From Cladocopium goreaui (lineage: Eukaryota; Sar; Dinophyceae; Suessiales; Symbiodiniaceae): a stretch of 64,000 bases of DNA. Within the stretch, counting starts at the first letter, position 1. Every line of letters starts with the position of its first letter. The stretch is taken from positions 324,001-388,000 of the forward strand of contig CAMXCT020000824.1 of NCBI GenBank assembly GCA_947184155.2, in the 5' to 3' direction. The notes under the pieces are model-generated. The model did no database searches and had not been told where the DNA came from. It saw nothing but the letters and a program-made list of their open reading frames with translations. Positions 1-11,483 of the stretch are shown here, piece by piece. The position numbers were made by a program, and so were the translations under genes.

Positions 1-1175
1 CATCCAAAAATGGTGACATACTGTGGATTTTGTGAAATCCTGCACCAGTTGGTATATGGTTTATCCCCCAATCCCATTATTTACAGTGTTTCACAGTTTG
101 GTGAATTTCCCCCAACAAATGCAATTCAACATGATTCAAACAACAAAAGTGGGGGTACAATTGGGATTTTCCAAAGAAAAACTGGGATTGAACATTGACT
201 TTTACTATATTATAGATACAGTCGTTGGTTCATGTGCATCACGCTAACTAACGGATGGGTTTGCGGTGGATATATCTACAGTTGGATGGGTGAACATAAT
301 CAGTGTATACAGACAGTAACTAGGACATGATGGGTATTATTCTATATATATAGTATATTACTGTATATTTTACATATATACATGGATAATTACGTTTGAT
401 TTACCTAACTTTCATCATTTGGCAATCATGGGTCTATCCAACACAAGTCCTGTTTATAAAACAACTTCCCTCTCCTAAATCAACTACAATTCCACACTTT
501 TTTCCCATGAGTTTGCTAGTAAAGTCATCATTTCCTCTCATGAGTTTGGTGGTTCCTAAGTTCGAAATCGCGACTTGTTGGTTTATTTCACTCATATTGA
601 ACTGTTTGGCTGGGCAATGGATTTATTTAAGTGGTGAATGCCTGGGTGATATCCCCTTTGAACTGGGACCCCATAGTTAGCTAATTATGTTTATATCTCA
701 TATATTCTCATATATAAACAGGGTCTATAGTGATTATTTCTCTTGTTGGATGGTTTACAAACCAACTTATAACTAGGGGGCAATACCTTATAAAGGGGTT
801 TACAACTCATATATATGTATATATATATATATATACGTATAGATACATTTGTGGACTTTTAGATATGACTGGCTTCAAAGATACTTATTTTGATATTTTT
901 CCCCCAATACTTGGATTTATCAGCGATTATAATTATATATATATATATGTATGTATGATGTTACATGTTTGTTGTTTACCCTAGGTCAAGCTAAGATAGA
1001 TGTGGAAAACCTATGGGCTTTGAACCACTTGCTACTTAGGTTTGCTGATGCTTAGTTCCATTTATCTCTGATGACGATCCCATATACAATCCAAATATCG
1101 TCCCTATGTTTGATAGTAATCCCATCCATAAGATCGATGTTATGACTCCAAGTGGGGTCATCATCAATTACAGTT
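1..1175. other. AT-rich stretch without recognisable gene
   Basis: I see no exon-like GC island here. Short TA microsatellite runs occur near 340-380, 810-840 and 930-950. Positions 19-62 resemble the left part of repeat family G (TACTGTGGAT... CCTGCACCAGTTGG), seen again near 8554 and 59028. Open frames are AT-biased and look like chance. Confidence 0.5.
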
Positions 1176-1281
1176 TACCCTCTGGTAATTTGTCAAATAG
1201 CTATTGAAAATGGCCATTTATAGTGAGTTTTACCATTAAAAATGGTGATTTTCAATAGCTATGTTAGTTTACCAGAGGGTA
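1176..1281. repeat. MITE family A, copy 1
   Basis: This is a near-palindromic 106 bp element with TACCCTCTGGTAA at the left and TTACCAGAGGGTA at the right. The core pairs ATTGAAAATGGCC against GGTGATTTTCAATAG. The TA at each end is kept in most copies, as expected if TA is the duplicated target. Confidence 0.85.
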
Positions 1282-2084
1282 ATATGTGTTTATGTAATGT
1301 AATGTGTATTTTTCTTGATTAAATCCACAATGTTCTTCAATCAAGAATGCTCAATTCCCTCACGTTCCTCTCATTATTCATTCTTGATGGAGGTTTTAGT
1401 GGGAATATCATCTATGAATGATGGCTTGTCCATTTGTGTTTGATTACAGAAGGGTAAATATGGTTTAAATGCAGCAAAATGGTTTAAACCATGTTTAATA
1501 CTTGAGATTAAGGGTTGAATGTATTAAGCAATACGCATGGTTGAAGGCATTATCCAATGTTCCATGAATATTCCAGTATATCACCATAAATATCATCATA
1601 AAATCACCATTTCTAGATGATTTTCCTATGGGAGTAATTCTTTATAGCTATATTCAATTAGATTCCCATTATATATATATATATGAATTTATATTTCTAG
1701 CAATTTCTTGCCCATATTCCAGGGCCGAACATATTCCATGCCAAAATAGCTGGGAAATTTCAGGGAATTGCGAAGACCCCTTTCAGGTGAAATTTATATT
1801 TCATACAGTTTGCCAAGTATTCCTTTTCTTCTGGCACGTACGTTGTCGACTGCACATGTTCTTCCCCAAAGAAGATCCTTACTTTCAACAATTTCTGGAA
1901 ATGTCATAATTAAAAATGTTGAGCTTTCCAAAAATGGATTAATAATGTTCTTATGGAAATTTGTCATCTACACTTTTCACGATCCCAAAACCCAATTCAT
2001 AAGCTTTAAGCTTATGTTCTGGCACGCTTGGCTGGCCTTTCATCAGCAGCGCCATCCCCATCTTTCTTGACATCTTTGTGGCCC
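1282..2084. other. No gene seen
   Basis: AT-rich sequence with scattered short microsatellites. I find no splice-bordered coding island and no full MITE. Confidence 0.4.
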
Positions 2085-2660
2085 CGCAAAGAGCTCTGCA
2101 CAACAGGATCTGGGAACACAAATCATCGACGATCCTGTTTTCTTCCGTGCAAAATAATTCCACCGATAGAGTACGATGCCACCCCTGGAGTGCGCTAATT
2201 TTCTGGAATGCGAAAATAAAACAGTATGCGTGGCCCCCTTCGACCTTCCCCATGAATCCAACACCAGTTTTTTCCATCATATACCAGAAAATTATCACAT
2301 TTCACCCTGCTGAGCTTTTTTTTTCTTTTTTCTTTTTTTTTTTTTGGCCAAAATTGCCTGGAATGCGATAGTATGTGCAACTACAGACGTCTCACGAAAA
2401 ACCGCTACCTTTCCCATATTCCAGAAAACGTGATTCCAGGCGATTTTAGCCAAAAAAAAAAAACGAAAAAAAAAAAAAGAAAAAAAACGAAAAAAACGAA
2501 AAATTACCGAGTACGAAGATTTTATGGAGTGCGAAGATCTTGCAGAGTGCGTGGATTTTATAGTATGTGCGCGTCCCTAGCTGTGGAGTGCGATGTCCCA
2601 TGTGGAGTGCGAAGAATTTGTGGAATGCGAAGAATTCCGAGTATGCGTGGCTGGTATAGA
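2085..2660. repeat. Irregular GAGTGCGAAGA repeat region with A/T homopolymers
   Basis: Variants of G-A/T-GTGCGAAGA recur at roughly 18 bp intervals, clearest at 2510-2660, with looser copies at 2170-2240 and 3030-3065. Between them lie a T-rich tract (2318-2345) and an A-rich tract (2449-2500). Open frames here on both strands follow from the repeat. Confidence 0.5.
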
Positions 2661-3455
2661 GACCACATAGGGAAATTTCGCGGCCAGAACCAAAATTCCA
2701 ATCCCAAAGCCGGCCCAAACTTCCAGGGGCACACCAGTGGGTTCTATTTTTCCAAGTTCACCTTGGGTGAGGTCCCGGGGAAGAAACTTGCTAATTTTTA
2801 CTTAGCCAACCTTTAAAAACGTTACCTTTGACAACCCTGTCCTTCTTCTGTAGACAAATGAGGAAACTTCCTTATCAAAGCAGCCTTCAATTCATTCAAC
2901 GTCCACAGCTCCTTTGGAACGACATAGGGGATAGAAAGCTGTGGAGGGGCATTCAATGGATTCGCCGTGGGCCAACTGTTCCCTCCAGATTGAGCTGAAA
3001 TGCCTATCAAAGTAAGATACCAAAACCCAGGTCTGGAGTACGATGAAAACATGGTATGCGAAGATTTTCTGAATATGGGAATGTTGCCTTTAGAATATTC
3101 CCATTTTCTGCTGGTTATACCTGGACAATTTCCAAGAAACATCATTGTTTCATCGAATGAGATTGTCTTAAATCGATTTACTGCGCGATAGTCAAGTCAA
3201 AATCAGATTCCAATCAGGTTTAGCCCTAGTGGACATAGCGATATCCATTTTATACAGGATTTTCCCCTATATTTAGCCAAGTTGGTGCAAATACCTATAC
3301 ATATATATAATAACAATAGTGTATGATACGAAAATAACACCGCATAACTCTCCAAACTATATTTAGATGACTATAGTCTATGATACTTAAAACATCTTAT
3401 AACTCTCCGAAAAACTATATTTAGAAAACTTAGAATCAACAAGACTTAGAACCTA
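2661..3455. other. No gene seen
   Basis: Mixed-composition sequence with no convincing splice-bordered coding island. A few open frames exist, but none resembles a known family. Confidence 0.35.
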
Positions 3456-3559
3456 TACCCTCTGGTAAACTAACATAGCTATAGAAAATCACCAGTTTCA
3501 ATGGGAAAATCCACTATAAATGGCCATTTGCAATAGCTATGTTAAATTACCAGAGGGTA
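3456..3559. repeat. MITE family A, copy 2
   Basis: Complete 104 bp copy with TACCCTCTGGTAAACTAACA at the left and its complement at the right. It ends 42 bp before the start of a methyltransferase exon. Confidence 0.88.
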
Positions 3560-3601
3560 TTCGTGATGATTTCTCTAGTTTTCTTGTTCACCAACAAACA
3601 G

Positions 3602-3744
3602 AGAACTTCACCAAGGGCCCAACTCTCTGGGGCCAAGGAGCTGATGGAGTGCCGAGTGCCTCTCTTGGGCTCACTGCACGAGGACCAGATCCCGGGCTAC
3701 AGCTACAACGCCACCGAGGAGCCATGCTTTCAGCACCGACATTG
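3602..3744 (+). CDS. FkbM-type methyltransferase, upstream exon
   Basis: This is the first supported exon of a gene that probably encodes a SAM-dependent FkbM-family methyltransferase. The frame reads ...AKELMECRVPLLGSLHEDQ and then a Tyr/Asn/Cys-rich stretch ending PCFQHRHW. It is flanked by an AG at 3600-3601 and a GT at 3745. GC content jumps well above the surroundings, which is the main support for an exon. I associate this Cys/His-containing leader with dinoflagellate proteins of this class from memory, without an alignment. The true start codon lies upstream and was not found. Downstream exons at 6230, 9030, 9342, 11963, 14358, 32227 and 33771 continue the gene. Confidence 0.55.
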
Positions 3745-3849
3745 GTTGAACCACCCAAAATCGGTGGTTTTTGATGGTAAATTTGGGATAATTGGTGGTT
3801 GAACCACCCAAAATCTCGGGAAAAAAATGGGGTAAATGTATATGATAAA

Positions 3850-3950
3850 CTGGTTGGTGGTTTGGAACATAGCTTTTATTTTTCCATATATTGGGAAGAA
3901 TATTCACTGACTTTCATATTTTTCAGAGGGGTAGGTCAACCACCAACCAG
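3850..3950. repeat. MITE family D, copy 1
   Basis: Starts CTGGTTGGTGGTT and ends AACCACCAACCAG. It is flanked by TAAA on both sides (3846-3849 and 3951-3954), a likely target duplication. Near the right end it carries the block CTGAC...TTTTTCAG that all D copies share. Confidence 0.88.
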
Positions 3951-4599
3951 TAAACTATGTAGACATGATGAGTTCACCAGCGAAAATTTGCGATAGTTCA
4001 CCATTGGACATGGGGATTCATTTTGGTGCGAAAATGAGGAACTGGCTAAGGCCAACTGGACCAAAACTGATGGATACTTGGTGGCCCATCTGGAATTGGA
4101 TATTTGTGGCTTCTAGCCCCCTGAAAATAAGTAGGGTACCTACCGGGTCCGTCCAGAGCTGGGGTGACTGCAGATCTGATTCAGAATGATCAAGTTGGAT
4201 TAATCCTTCGAAGTTGTGTTGAAATCTCCATTCTCCAGATTTGTTTGTGGCTTCAATGGGAAAATTATAACGACCTCACTGTGACCAAACCCTGGAATCA
4301 CCCCAAAATGGCTCAACATTTCAAGTTGGTGAATTATGATAATTTGCCCAGATCATTCTCCACCATTCCCAGGTGGGTGAACTCCCCCAGCTTTCCCAAA
4401 AATGGACCAGACAACGGGACCGCTAGGATTGCCATTTCTGGGCCAGCTATGCGGCCCGCGATCGCCACGTAGAGAGCAGCGGCGTACTGGATTTTATGCG
4501 CCTGGCGGCCTATCGGCAGCTGGATTTTCATCGAGATCGGTGGGGGGTTTAGCTGAGGAACATCCGCGACTGGAAAATCATGGAACATCTCCCATTCAT
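3951..4599. other. No gene seen
   Basis: Intronic sequence of intermediate composition. A GC-richer patch at 4430-4520 has open frames on both strands, but I recognise no family and no clean splice borders. Confidence 0.35.
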
Positions 4600-4740
4600 A
4601 CAATGTGGGGCCCCAGTAAACGATAGCTAAGTTGGGGGCCACAGAACTCCAATTTCACTATGGTTTATGGTACGCAAATAACTCTAGTATTCATGGGGCG
4701 AATCTAAACCAACAAACATCACTGGGGGGCCCCACATTGC
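4600..4740. repeat. MITE family F, copy 1
   Basis: Terminal inverted repeat ACAATGTGGGGCC ... GGCCCCACATTG. The interior reads GATAGCTAAGTTGG at the left and CAACAAACATCACTGG at the right. The orientation is opposite to copies 2, 3 and 6. Confidence 0.8.
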
Positions 4741-5420
4741 AGAGGATTTTCCCAGCTTTTTGAATTCATCATCCTCCATCCAGTTCGTGGATTTCTGATT
4801 TCAGCAACTGGATGGGTGGACAAGTGATTAAGTGACCGATAACCGTCGTGACCGAACCCTGGATCCCCACATGACCGAACCTTTCAGCTGAGTGAATTAG
4901 TCTAATTTACCCAGATGGGTATTGGAAAATCCTGAGTTTTTTTGTTACTCGTACAACTGGAAAATAGGATAAAATGACCATAGCCAGCAAAAGATTACAA
5001 TTGTTTGATGAATACCAAAGATTGGCGATGGAAATTGAGCAAAAAACGAGGGTATCATGCCCAATGGATCCAGCCTTACCTTCTTAGGAAGTATTTGGGA
5101 GTTAAAATATGGGGATATCAAATGGAAATATATCGGATATTTTTTTTTTGTAAATATATGGGAATATCAATGGATGTATAGATAATAATGGATAATCTGA
5201 TTCGACATGTGGGATAATATCATTGGAAATATAGGAGAATCATTAGATATATGGAAAATTCATGAAAATTGCCTATAACTTGGGGATTGAATGGGACATT
5301 CCTCCATAAATTGGGATTTGAATGGGACAATCATCCCCAAGTTGGGATCTGAATCCAGGAAATTCCAGTCAGTCATCCCCGAACTCAGTTGAGGTTTATA
5401 GAATAGCTCGGAAAATCATC
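4741..5420. other. No gene seen
   Basis: AT-rich intron sequence with several short near-repeats of GGGATATCAATGG and GATTGAATGGGACA type at 5100-5350. No coding island. Confidence 0.4.
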
Positions 5421-5530
5421 TACCCTCTGGTAAACTAACATAACTATGGAAAAACACCATTTTTGATGGGTAAATCCACTATTTCTATGGCCATTTTCAA
5501 TAGCTTTTTGTATGTTTACCAGGCCGGGTA
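5421..5530. repeat. MITE family A, copy 3 (GGCCGGGTA right end)
   Basis: The left end is standard (TACCCTCTGG) but the right end reads TTTACCAGGCCGGGTA. The same variant end occurs in the copy at 57258-57470, and its complement occurs as a fragment near 39118, so it is a subfamily and not random decay. Confidence 0.8.
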
Positions 5531-6229
5531 CATTCCTGGCATTCCGGTAGTCGATGTTGACCACATTACCGGAGAATCCCCTGGCCCAAGGCGGCCAAGG
5601 TACTGCTTGAGCTGTTGTTACCAGGGATTTTACAGCACCGGTTGGCAGTGATCAGGTCGATTTGGAAGAGATGAGTCGGCCTCTCAAATCTCTCTAAAAT
5701 GAGCTTATTTGTGCTTAGGGAATGGGGATGCTGGGATGATTTTGCCATAGTTATGGATTGGGTCATTCGCCCATTCCCTACGTTTAGCACTATCAGAGCT
5801 GGTTTCACGGTAGAAGTTGCTGTTCGAACTGGTTCTCAGGTGGCAGTGAGACTACTAGAAGTTGGGTGATGGTCAAAGTGCTTTCACAAAGGACTCCCTG
5901 ATTGGACATATGATCCTTACTTCTTGGGTCCAATTTCAAAACCATCCTGAAACCTTTTCTTTGTGAGTTTCTTAATCCTGAAGATGGAAACCACAGTAGA
6001 GTCCACCAAATGTAAATATATGTAAAGTCCATTAAAGTCCATACTTTTCTCTTAAGATTTGATTCTGTCCTGTTTTCAGACAAGTCCACCCCAAAAAAAG
6101 ATAAATAAACTCCAATGTTTTCAGACATTCCATGAAGTAGTTATATCACCATGTATTACTTATATAACATATATATGTCTAAGTCTATATCCCCATATCA
6201 GGTTGGTAAAATCTCCTCATGATCCCCAG
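5531..6229. other. No gene seen
   Basis: Intron sequence between two methyltransferase exons. Minus-strand open frames at 5566-6128 have no family resemblance. Confidence 0.35.
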
Positions 6230-6376
6230 CCAAGGTATGCACCCTTTGAGCCACCCCTGTTACCCAACGGCACGGCGCTCTACATCGGAGCCCATCGATC
6301 TGGCGAAGACGGACTCGAGTTCCATCGACGCCTGGTCAACCTGGATCCTTTGGGCTTGGGTGACCTTAGGTGCAAG
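6230..6376 (+). CDS. FkbM-type methyltransferase, SAM-binding exon
   Basis: A 147 bp exon, phase 0 to phase 0, bordered by CCCCAG and a good donor GTGAGG at 6377. The frame contains NGTALYIGAHRSGEDGLEF, which I match to motif I of FkbM-type methyltransferases (usually like VDVGANxGxxxL), the glycine loop that binds the methionine part of SAM. It continues into FHRRLVNLDPLG. GC content is about 60% against about 40% in the flanks. This exon and the one at 14358 are the main basis for the family call. Confidence 0.65.
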
Positions 6377-7135
6377 GTGAGGTTCCCCCGAAAAACGAAA
6401 TCGCAAAAAACCATAGGAAAATCATGGTTGAACTTCGATTGAAGCAACAAACATGGGGATTTCATAGGATTTTATAGCTGATCTATGATAGAAATGGGAA
6501 TTGGATAGGATTTAAATGACAGTGATAGTGATTTCACGGCATTCCATGGGAATATAATAGGTATATCATCTTGGACCTTGGATTTGCTAAGTGGATTTGT
6601 TGATTTTTCCCAATGGGAAAGCTACTACTACTGAATGAGAATCCAAAAATGCATTTGTTTCCAGTCCGTAAGCAAATGCAAGTCAGCCTTTGTTGCCGGA
6701 AGGGGCCCGCTAGCTGAGTAATGTGTCTTTATTCACTAGGCGGACCGCTTGTTTTATGGTGGATATATCTATAGTTAGATATGATTCTAGAAGAACTTAT
6801 GAGTTGGGAACATGAAAATAAGCCAGCCAAGTATATAAAGATTATTGAAGACTGTTTCATGGTTTATTGATATTGCTTGCCATAAATGGAGCAGATAGTA
6901 ACAAGCCGAAAGTTACAGTTTGCAGGGTCAACAGTTAAAGACCTGGAGATGGATGGCTCAAAACAAGGATAACCGGTAGGTATCCGCCCAGTCTTGCGGT
7001 AGGTACCCAATTTTCATCCATACTGATATTCATATCCTGCAACTACTTCTTGTTTTCCCTGGGTCGCATGTTTCTGCCAAACGACTCGATTTTGAGGGAA
7101 TCCATGTTTTTGCTTGGAACACCCTGTTTGTTTGG
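6377..7135. other. No gene seen
   Basis: Intron sequence. A GC patch near 6665-6720 has no open splice-bordered frame. Confidence 0.35.
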
Positions 7136-7426
7136 ATGTACAAAAAAAGAGTGTTTTTTCCGAATGATGCTCCAGAGTTCACTGGCAATTTTTGCTTCGT
7201 GACTAGCTCACCAGGAAGATTTGCATTACAAATGCACTTGTTTGAGCGTCTTGTCGATGGTGATGGCGGGTTGCTGGAAAGCTATACTTGCGACAACTGG
7301 ATGACAGGATTCTTTTGCCTGGTTAGTAGCAGAGAGGATGCTGAAAAATACTACCCAGCAAAATCTATGAGTCTTCACCATCTTAGACTTTTGTATGTTT
7401 GTGGCAGGTGTCGTCGCCTTTTGTAG
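7136..7426 (+). CDS. Orphan open frame, 96 codons
   Basis: An open frame with fairly even amino-acid use (begins MYKKRVFFPNDAPEF, ends CGRCRRLL). I recognise no family. A second frame at 7592-7780 (62 codons) follows closely. They could be remnants of an older mobile element, an unrecognised exon, or chance. No splice borders support them. Confidence 0.15.
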   Translation: MYKKRVFFPNDAPEFTGNFCFVTSSPGRFALQMHLFERLVDGDGGLLESYTCDNWMTGFFCLVSSREDAEKYYPAKSMSLHHLRLLYVCGRCRRLL

Positions 7427-7787
7427 CAATGCCCAAAACCAAGAAGGTTCATCCCAATTTAGGAAACAAATCTTGACATGCTCGTTTTTCAATGGTTCCG
7501 GGCAACCATCTATGATTGAAAGATATATAAAAGATGTTTCGTATGATTTGACAAGATTAAGGCCTTCAGCTTTCGGAAGGATTGTGCGAGGATGAAGGAC
7601 ACAGAGAATGTTTTAGGGACCCTAAACCAACCATTTGTGACTTCCAAAATGCCCATAATTAGTAACGATCCACAAGTTGTGGAGCTTTCTGAATGCCAGT
7701 TTCACACACTGCTTAGATCAGAAGATCTCGATGAGAAATGGACACGTGAAAACTTGCCAGATTGGAACAATGGCCCATAGATGCAGG

Positions 7788-7847
7788 GTGCAGGATGGTG
7801 CCCCCCAGTGATGTTAGTTGGTTTAAAACCCCCATGAATACTATAAT
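7788..7847. repeat. MITE family F left half, followed by family D
   Basis: GGTGCCCCCCAGTGATGTTAG and on to CATGAATACTATAAT is the left half of family F. It stops where a D element begins at 7848. The same arrangement recurs at 13887-14060, so a composite unit may be mobile or duplicated. Confidence 0.6.
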
Positions 7848-7956
7848 CTGGTTGGTGGTGACCGGAACATTTTTTTATTTTTCCACATATTGGGAATGTC
7901 ATCAGCCCAGCTGACGAACTCATATTTTTCAGAGGGGTAGGTCAACCACCAACCAG
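7848..7956. repeat. MITE family D, copy 2, with 5 bp duplication
   Basis: CTGGTTGGTGG ... CCACCAACCAG, flanked by ATAAT at 7843-7847 and again at 7957-7961. This is the cleanest target duplication seen for family D. Confidence 0.88.
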
Positions 7957-8197
7957 ATAATCGTTAAGCCACAGCCATATCTCAACTGAACGCTATCTTC
8001 GAATCATCCTGTCGTCACAGCTAGTTGGTGGTACCCCATTGGGGACGATTGGCACGGCGGTCCCATCAAACCAACAAATGACATGTTTTTTCATCGAAGA
8101 ATATACCTACAAATTATAAGTTCCCAACAAATTATAAGTTCTACAAATTATGTCCCATCATGGTTCTAGAAGAACAATCGGCATCCGTCTTAAATTA

Positions 8198-8291
8198 CCC
8201 ATATGCTCCATGGTGCTGGTATATTTACCTACAAAACTAGGTGATTTTTAGGGTAAATGTTGGTAAATATTCCATACATGGAGCATTTGGG
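8198..8291. repeat. MITE family E, copy 1
   Basis: CCCATATGCTCCATGGTGCT ... TACATGGAGCATTTGGG, with a central segment TTTTGTAGGTAAATATACC in degenerate palindromic form. It shares the CATGTATGGTATATTTACC block with family C, so C and E are probably related. Confidence 0.8.
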
Positions 8292-8553
8292 TTATGGGGT
8301 AAACCTCCAAATAAATGACCATCCAATTCATTCTTAATAAGAGGGAAAATCATGGGAAAATGAAGTTTCTTAATAAGACTTAAACTATATAGTATTTTTA
8401 TGGTAATCGCCCAAATGACAATTTTTAAATATTTTAAGAGGGAAAATGATGATAGACAGTCCAATTTAGGGGTTTCCCCCTAAGCTTTCACACAAAGCCT
8501 AATAGGATCTAATAGGTAAATCATCCATAAATGAGCAATTTTAAATAGCTACT

Positions 8554-8690
8554 GTGGATGGTTGCTAAATCCTGCACCAGTTGGTAGATGGACAAAATTT
8601 CATTATAATCCCATATAATAAAACGTGTTTCATAGGAATCCCATTAGTTACCAACTGATGCAAGATGGCTTGACCATCCACATTCGCAAG
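8554..8690. repeat. Repeat family G, inverted pair
   Basis: TACTGTGGATGGTTGC..CCTGCACCAGTTGG at the left, and an imperfect complement (ACCAACTGATGCAAGATGG..CCATCCACA) at the right. The same inverted pair flanks a family A copy at 59028-59275. Confidence 0.6.
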
Positions 8691-8758
8691 AATCTGTTAA
8701 GGGGAATCATGAATCATCCCCAAATGGCCGTAACTTTTAGCTGAGCGAAACATGATAG

Positions 8759-8864
8759 CTGGTTGGTGGTTTGGAACATTTGTTATTTTTCCATATATTG
8801 GGAATGTCATCATCCCAACTGACGAACTCATATTTTTCAGAGGGGTAGGTCAACCACCAACCAG
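8759..8864. repeat. MITE family D, copy 3
   Basis: Full copy with ATAG flanking on both sides (8755-8758 and 8865-8868), a likely 4 bp target duplication. Confidence 0.86.
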
Positions 8865-8904
8865 ATAGATTACTCGAAATCTATGAATAAGACATTTTAC
8901 TATA

Positions 8905-8998
8905 CCCAGATGCTCCATGTATGGTATATTTACCAACATTTACCCTAAAAATCACCCAGTTTTGTAGGTAAATATACCAGCACCATGGAGCATATGGG
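8905..8998. repeat. MITE family E, copy 2
   Basis: CCCAGATGCTCCATGTATGG ... GCACCATGGAGCATATGGG, opposite orientation to copy 1. It ends 31 bp upstream of the exon at 9030. Confidence 0.8.
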
Positions 8999-9029
8999 AT
9001 AGCTATGCATGATACTCCTGTCCTCCTAG

Positions 9030-9108
9030 GCCTTCTCCCACCTATTTCGAGACTTTGAGCAGCTCGCTTCGGGGAGTGCCTTTGGCCCTCTGGAGCTGGA
9101 TGGATTCG
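9030..9108 (+). CDS. FkbM-type methyltransferase, internal exon
   Basis: Preceded by TCCTAG and followed by the donor GTAGGG. It begins in phase 0 and ends in phase 1. The frame reads AFSHLFRDFEQLASGSAFG and then PLELDGF. No motif is diagnostic, but the phase joins exactly to the next exon at 9342, which itself runs in phase into the exon at 11963. The phase agreement is the main support. One more exon may exist between 6376 and here. Confidence 0.45.
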
Positions 9109-9341
9109 GTAGGGAAAAAAACAACAAAAATGGTGTTTAACAGAATTTAACAATCAAAAAAGGTGCTTTGCTTAGTTGAAAAAAAGGGAACTATCATAAT
9201 TTACCATAATCTATCATGATTTATCATAAATTATAGAGATTTTTCGCCATGAATCGGAGAGGCGTTGTTGAATGTCCAATTTTTCCGTGCCTTGTGCACC
9301 GCACTACCGCCGGAGGCTTCATCCTTTCCGTTGTTCGAAAG

Positions 9342-9376
9342 CCAACTTCGGGATTCCGAACTGGGCGCTACCTGAA
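9342..9376 (+). CDS. FkbM-type methyltransferase, 35 bp micro-exon
   Basis: A pyrimidine-rich stretch ending CGAAAG precedes it and a consensus donor GTAAGT follows. It starts in the phase left by the 9030 exon, reads ANFGIPNWALPE and ends in phase 0, matching the start of the 11963 exon. It is short, so the call depends on the two clean phase joins and the donor. Confidence 0.42.
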
Positions 9377-9659
9377 GTAAGTTCTCCGTTTATGTGAAGC
9401 AAATTTTTGTCCAATTCCCTAACTTTTGGTTGTTAAAAAAGTTGGGACACATCCATACTTATATGTGTTCCTTGGGTTTTGTTTCAACGTAGTTTTTTTG
9501 AAGATCCCCATGAAAGCCATGAAGGTTTTGTCAAGTTGAGAAATCCGGCCAGGCTGGCAATTTTCCAGCCACATTTGACACATTTGATGGTACTTGAAGG
9601 ATCATCCCACGGCGATGGTCGCTGGTTTTTTTAAGCCTAATTGTTGTAGCTATCTCATC

Positions 9660-9781
9660 TACCCTCTGGTTATTTGTTACATAGCCATGGTTTTTCGATG
9701 GCCCTAATCGAAATAGATGGTTTACCGAACTTAAAAAATGGGTGGATTTTCCATGGCTATGTAACAAATAACCAGATGGTA
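9660..9781. repeat. MITE family A, subtype B copy 1 (GGTTATTTG)
   Basis: TACCCTCTGGTTATTTGTTA ... CAAATAACCAGATGGTA. Subtype B replaces GGTAAACTAACATAGCTATGG of type A with GGTTATTTAACATAGCCATGG. The shared core shows common origin. Confidence 0.82.
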
Positions 9782-9956
9782 TAAATTGCTGAACCAACTA
9801 AGGTTATTAATTCTTATTAGCCACTTATTATCCGTATGCGATAATATTTTCATTTAAGGCTCAAAAACTCTCCTGGTTTTTCTAAGTACTTGCTGGTTAT
9901 CCCATTGATGAATGTCTGAACTAACTATGGTTGCCAACCACTTTCTAAGTCGTGTA

Positions 9957-10059
9957 CTGCTTGGTGGTTTCAAAGATTTTGTTTTTCCATTTCATATATG
10001 GGATAATCCTTCCCATTGACTTACTCATATTTTTCAAGATGGTTAAAACCACCAAGCAG
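9957..10059. repeat. MITE family D, copy 4 (variant ends)
   Basis: CTGCTTGGTGGTTTC ... AAACCACCAAGCAG. Both ends carry the same compensatory change from GGTTGG to GCTTGG, so the terminal inverted repeats still match. Confidence 0.8.
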
Positions 10060-10669
10060 ATTAATATTTCATTATATCACCATTAAAACCTCCATTTATA
10101 GGCACTTTTTCTGATATGAACATGTCATATGTAAATGTCTGAACTAACTATGGTTCTGAACCACTTCTGATCCGAACAAATTGGGTGATCCTGCAGGTAA
10201 CCGTATAGCAACCCCCCCTTTCAAAGTCGGCTGATACCGCCAAGCATACGTATATATATATATATATATGTATTACAATATAATATAGATTATATACATA
10301 AGTATTAATTATATTATATGTATATGTAGAGAAGATATCCTCCTTATTAGATAGATCTAAGTATATTGTACCCCCATTAGTTTAATTATACCCGTAGAGG
10401 ATTATACACACACATATATATATATAGATTACAATTCCAATCCTCCCCATGCCTAGAACCATCTAAGCTGCTTTAAAACAATGCCATATTTCCATGTAAA
10501 AAAACCCTCAAAAAACCAACCTTCCAAGTTGTTGTCATCCCCAGGTGCCTGGTTTCATAGAACATCATGTTAAAATGGCCCCATATTTATGGATGGTTTA
10601 TTTGCTGGAAAATCCATCTATAAATGAATGATTTAGGGATACCCCTATTTCAGAAAACCTCCATGTTGT
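10060..10669. other. AT-rich spacer
   Basis: Contains TA microsatellites at 10250-10320 and 10400-10425. No coding island. Confidence 0.4.
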
Positions 10670-11000
10670 TATGATTATCATCATCATTATCATTTTCTTT
10701 ATCACTATCATTATATCCCAATTTTCATTATATTATATCCTCCATTATTTCCCATAATAACCTCATGAGGTGCCATCATTATCACTATGATTATTATTCC
10801 TTTATCACTATCATTATTTGAGGTTATCATCACTATCATGATATCCCAATTATCATTACATTATATCCTCCATATTTCCCGGTTATCAAATTCTCCCAAT
10901 TATATCCTCCAATTATCACTATCATTATCATTATATCCCAATTATCACTATCATTATCATTATATCCCAATTATCACTATCATTATTATCCGCACTGGGA
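10670..11000. repeat. TCATTATCAC-type simple repeat field
   Basis: Interspersed ATCATTATCACTATCATT and ATATCCCAATTATCAC units of about 10-30 bp, irregularly repeated. Similar irregular fields occur at 32050-32215 and 55340-55495. Confidence 0.7.
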
Positions 11001-11069
11001 TATGATGATCCATTATTAAATAACCTAAATCCCATACCAGGTGTCATTATTGTAATTATCACTATCATT

Positions 11070-11159
11070 CCCATAGGATCCATGTATGGAATATTTACCA
11101 ACATTTACCCCATAAATGACCCAAATGTAGGTAAATATACCATACATGGATCCTATGGG
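11070..11159. repeat. MITE family C, copy 1
   Basis: CCCATAGGATCCATGTATGG ... CATACATGGATCCTATGGG, a 90 bp near-perfect palindrome. Confidence 0.86.
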
Positions 11160-11327
11160 ATTATATCCCAGTTATCAGGAAACATCCAATTATCATTATC
11201 AAATAACATCAATAATCCTATTCTCATTATAACAGGTGATAATTGGGAGGTTATAATAATGATAATTCCTACTATTACAATATCCTCAAACAAGCCTTCA
11301 TTATATCCTATCATGTTCATCAAATAA

Positions 11328-11432
11328 ACTCTGGCAATTTAACAGTTCGCTATTGAACATGGTCCATTTAGAGTTGATTTACCTAGTAAGAATGCTGATT
11401 TTCCATAGTTATGTGGCTGTTTACCAGAGTGC
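11328..11432. repeat. MITE family A, degenerate copy
   Basis: CTCTGGCAATTTAAC ... GTTTACCAGAG, with diverged ends and core. Boundaries approximate. Confidence 0.55.
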
Positions 11433-11483
11433 CCAAATGGTTATTTTATATTTTCCATAGTAAAAATGGTGATGTTCCATAGT

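Noticed and set aside
10787-11005. Plus-strand frame rich in Ser/Leu/Ile/Tyr
   Set aside because: Translation of the TCATTATCAC repeat field.
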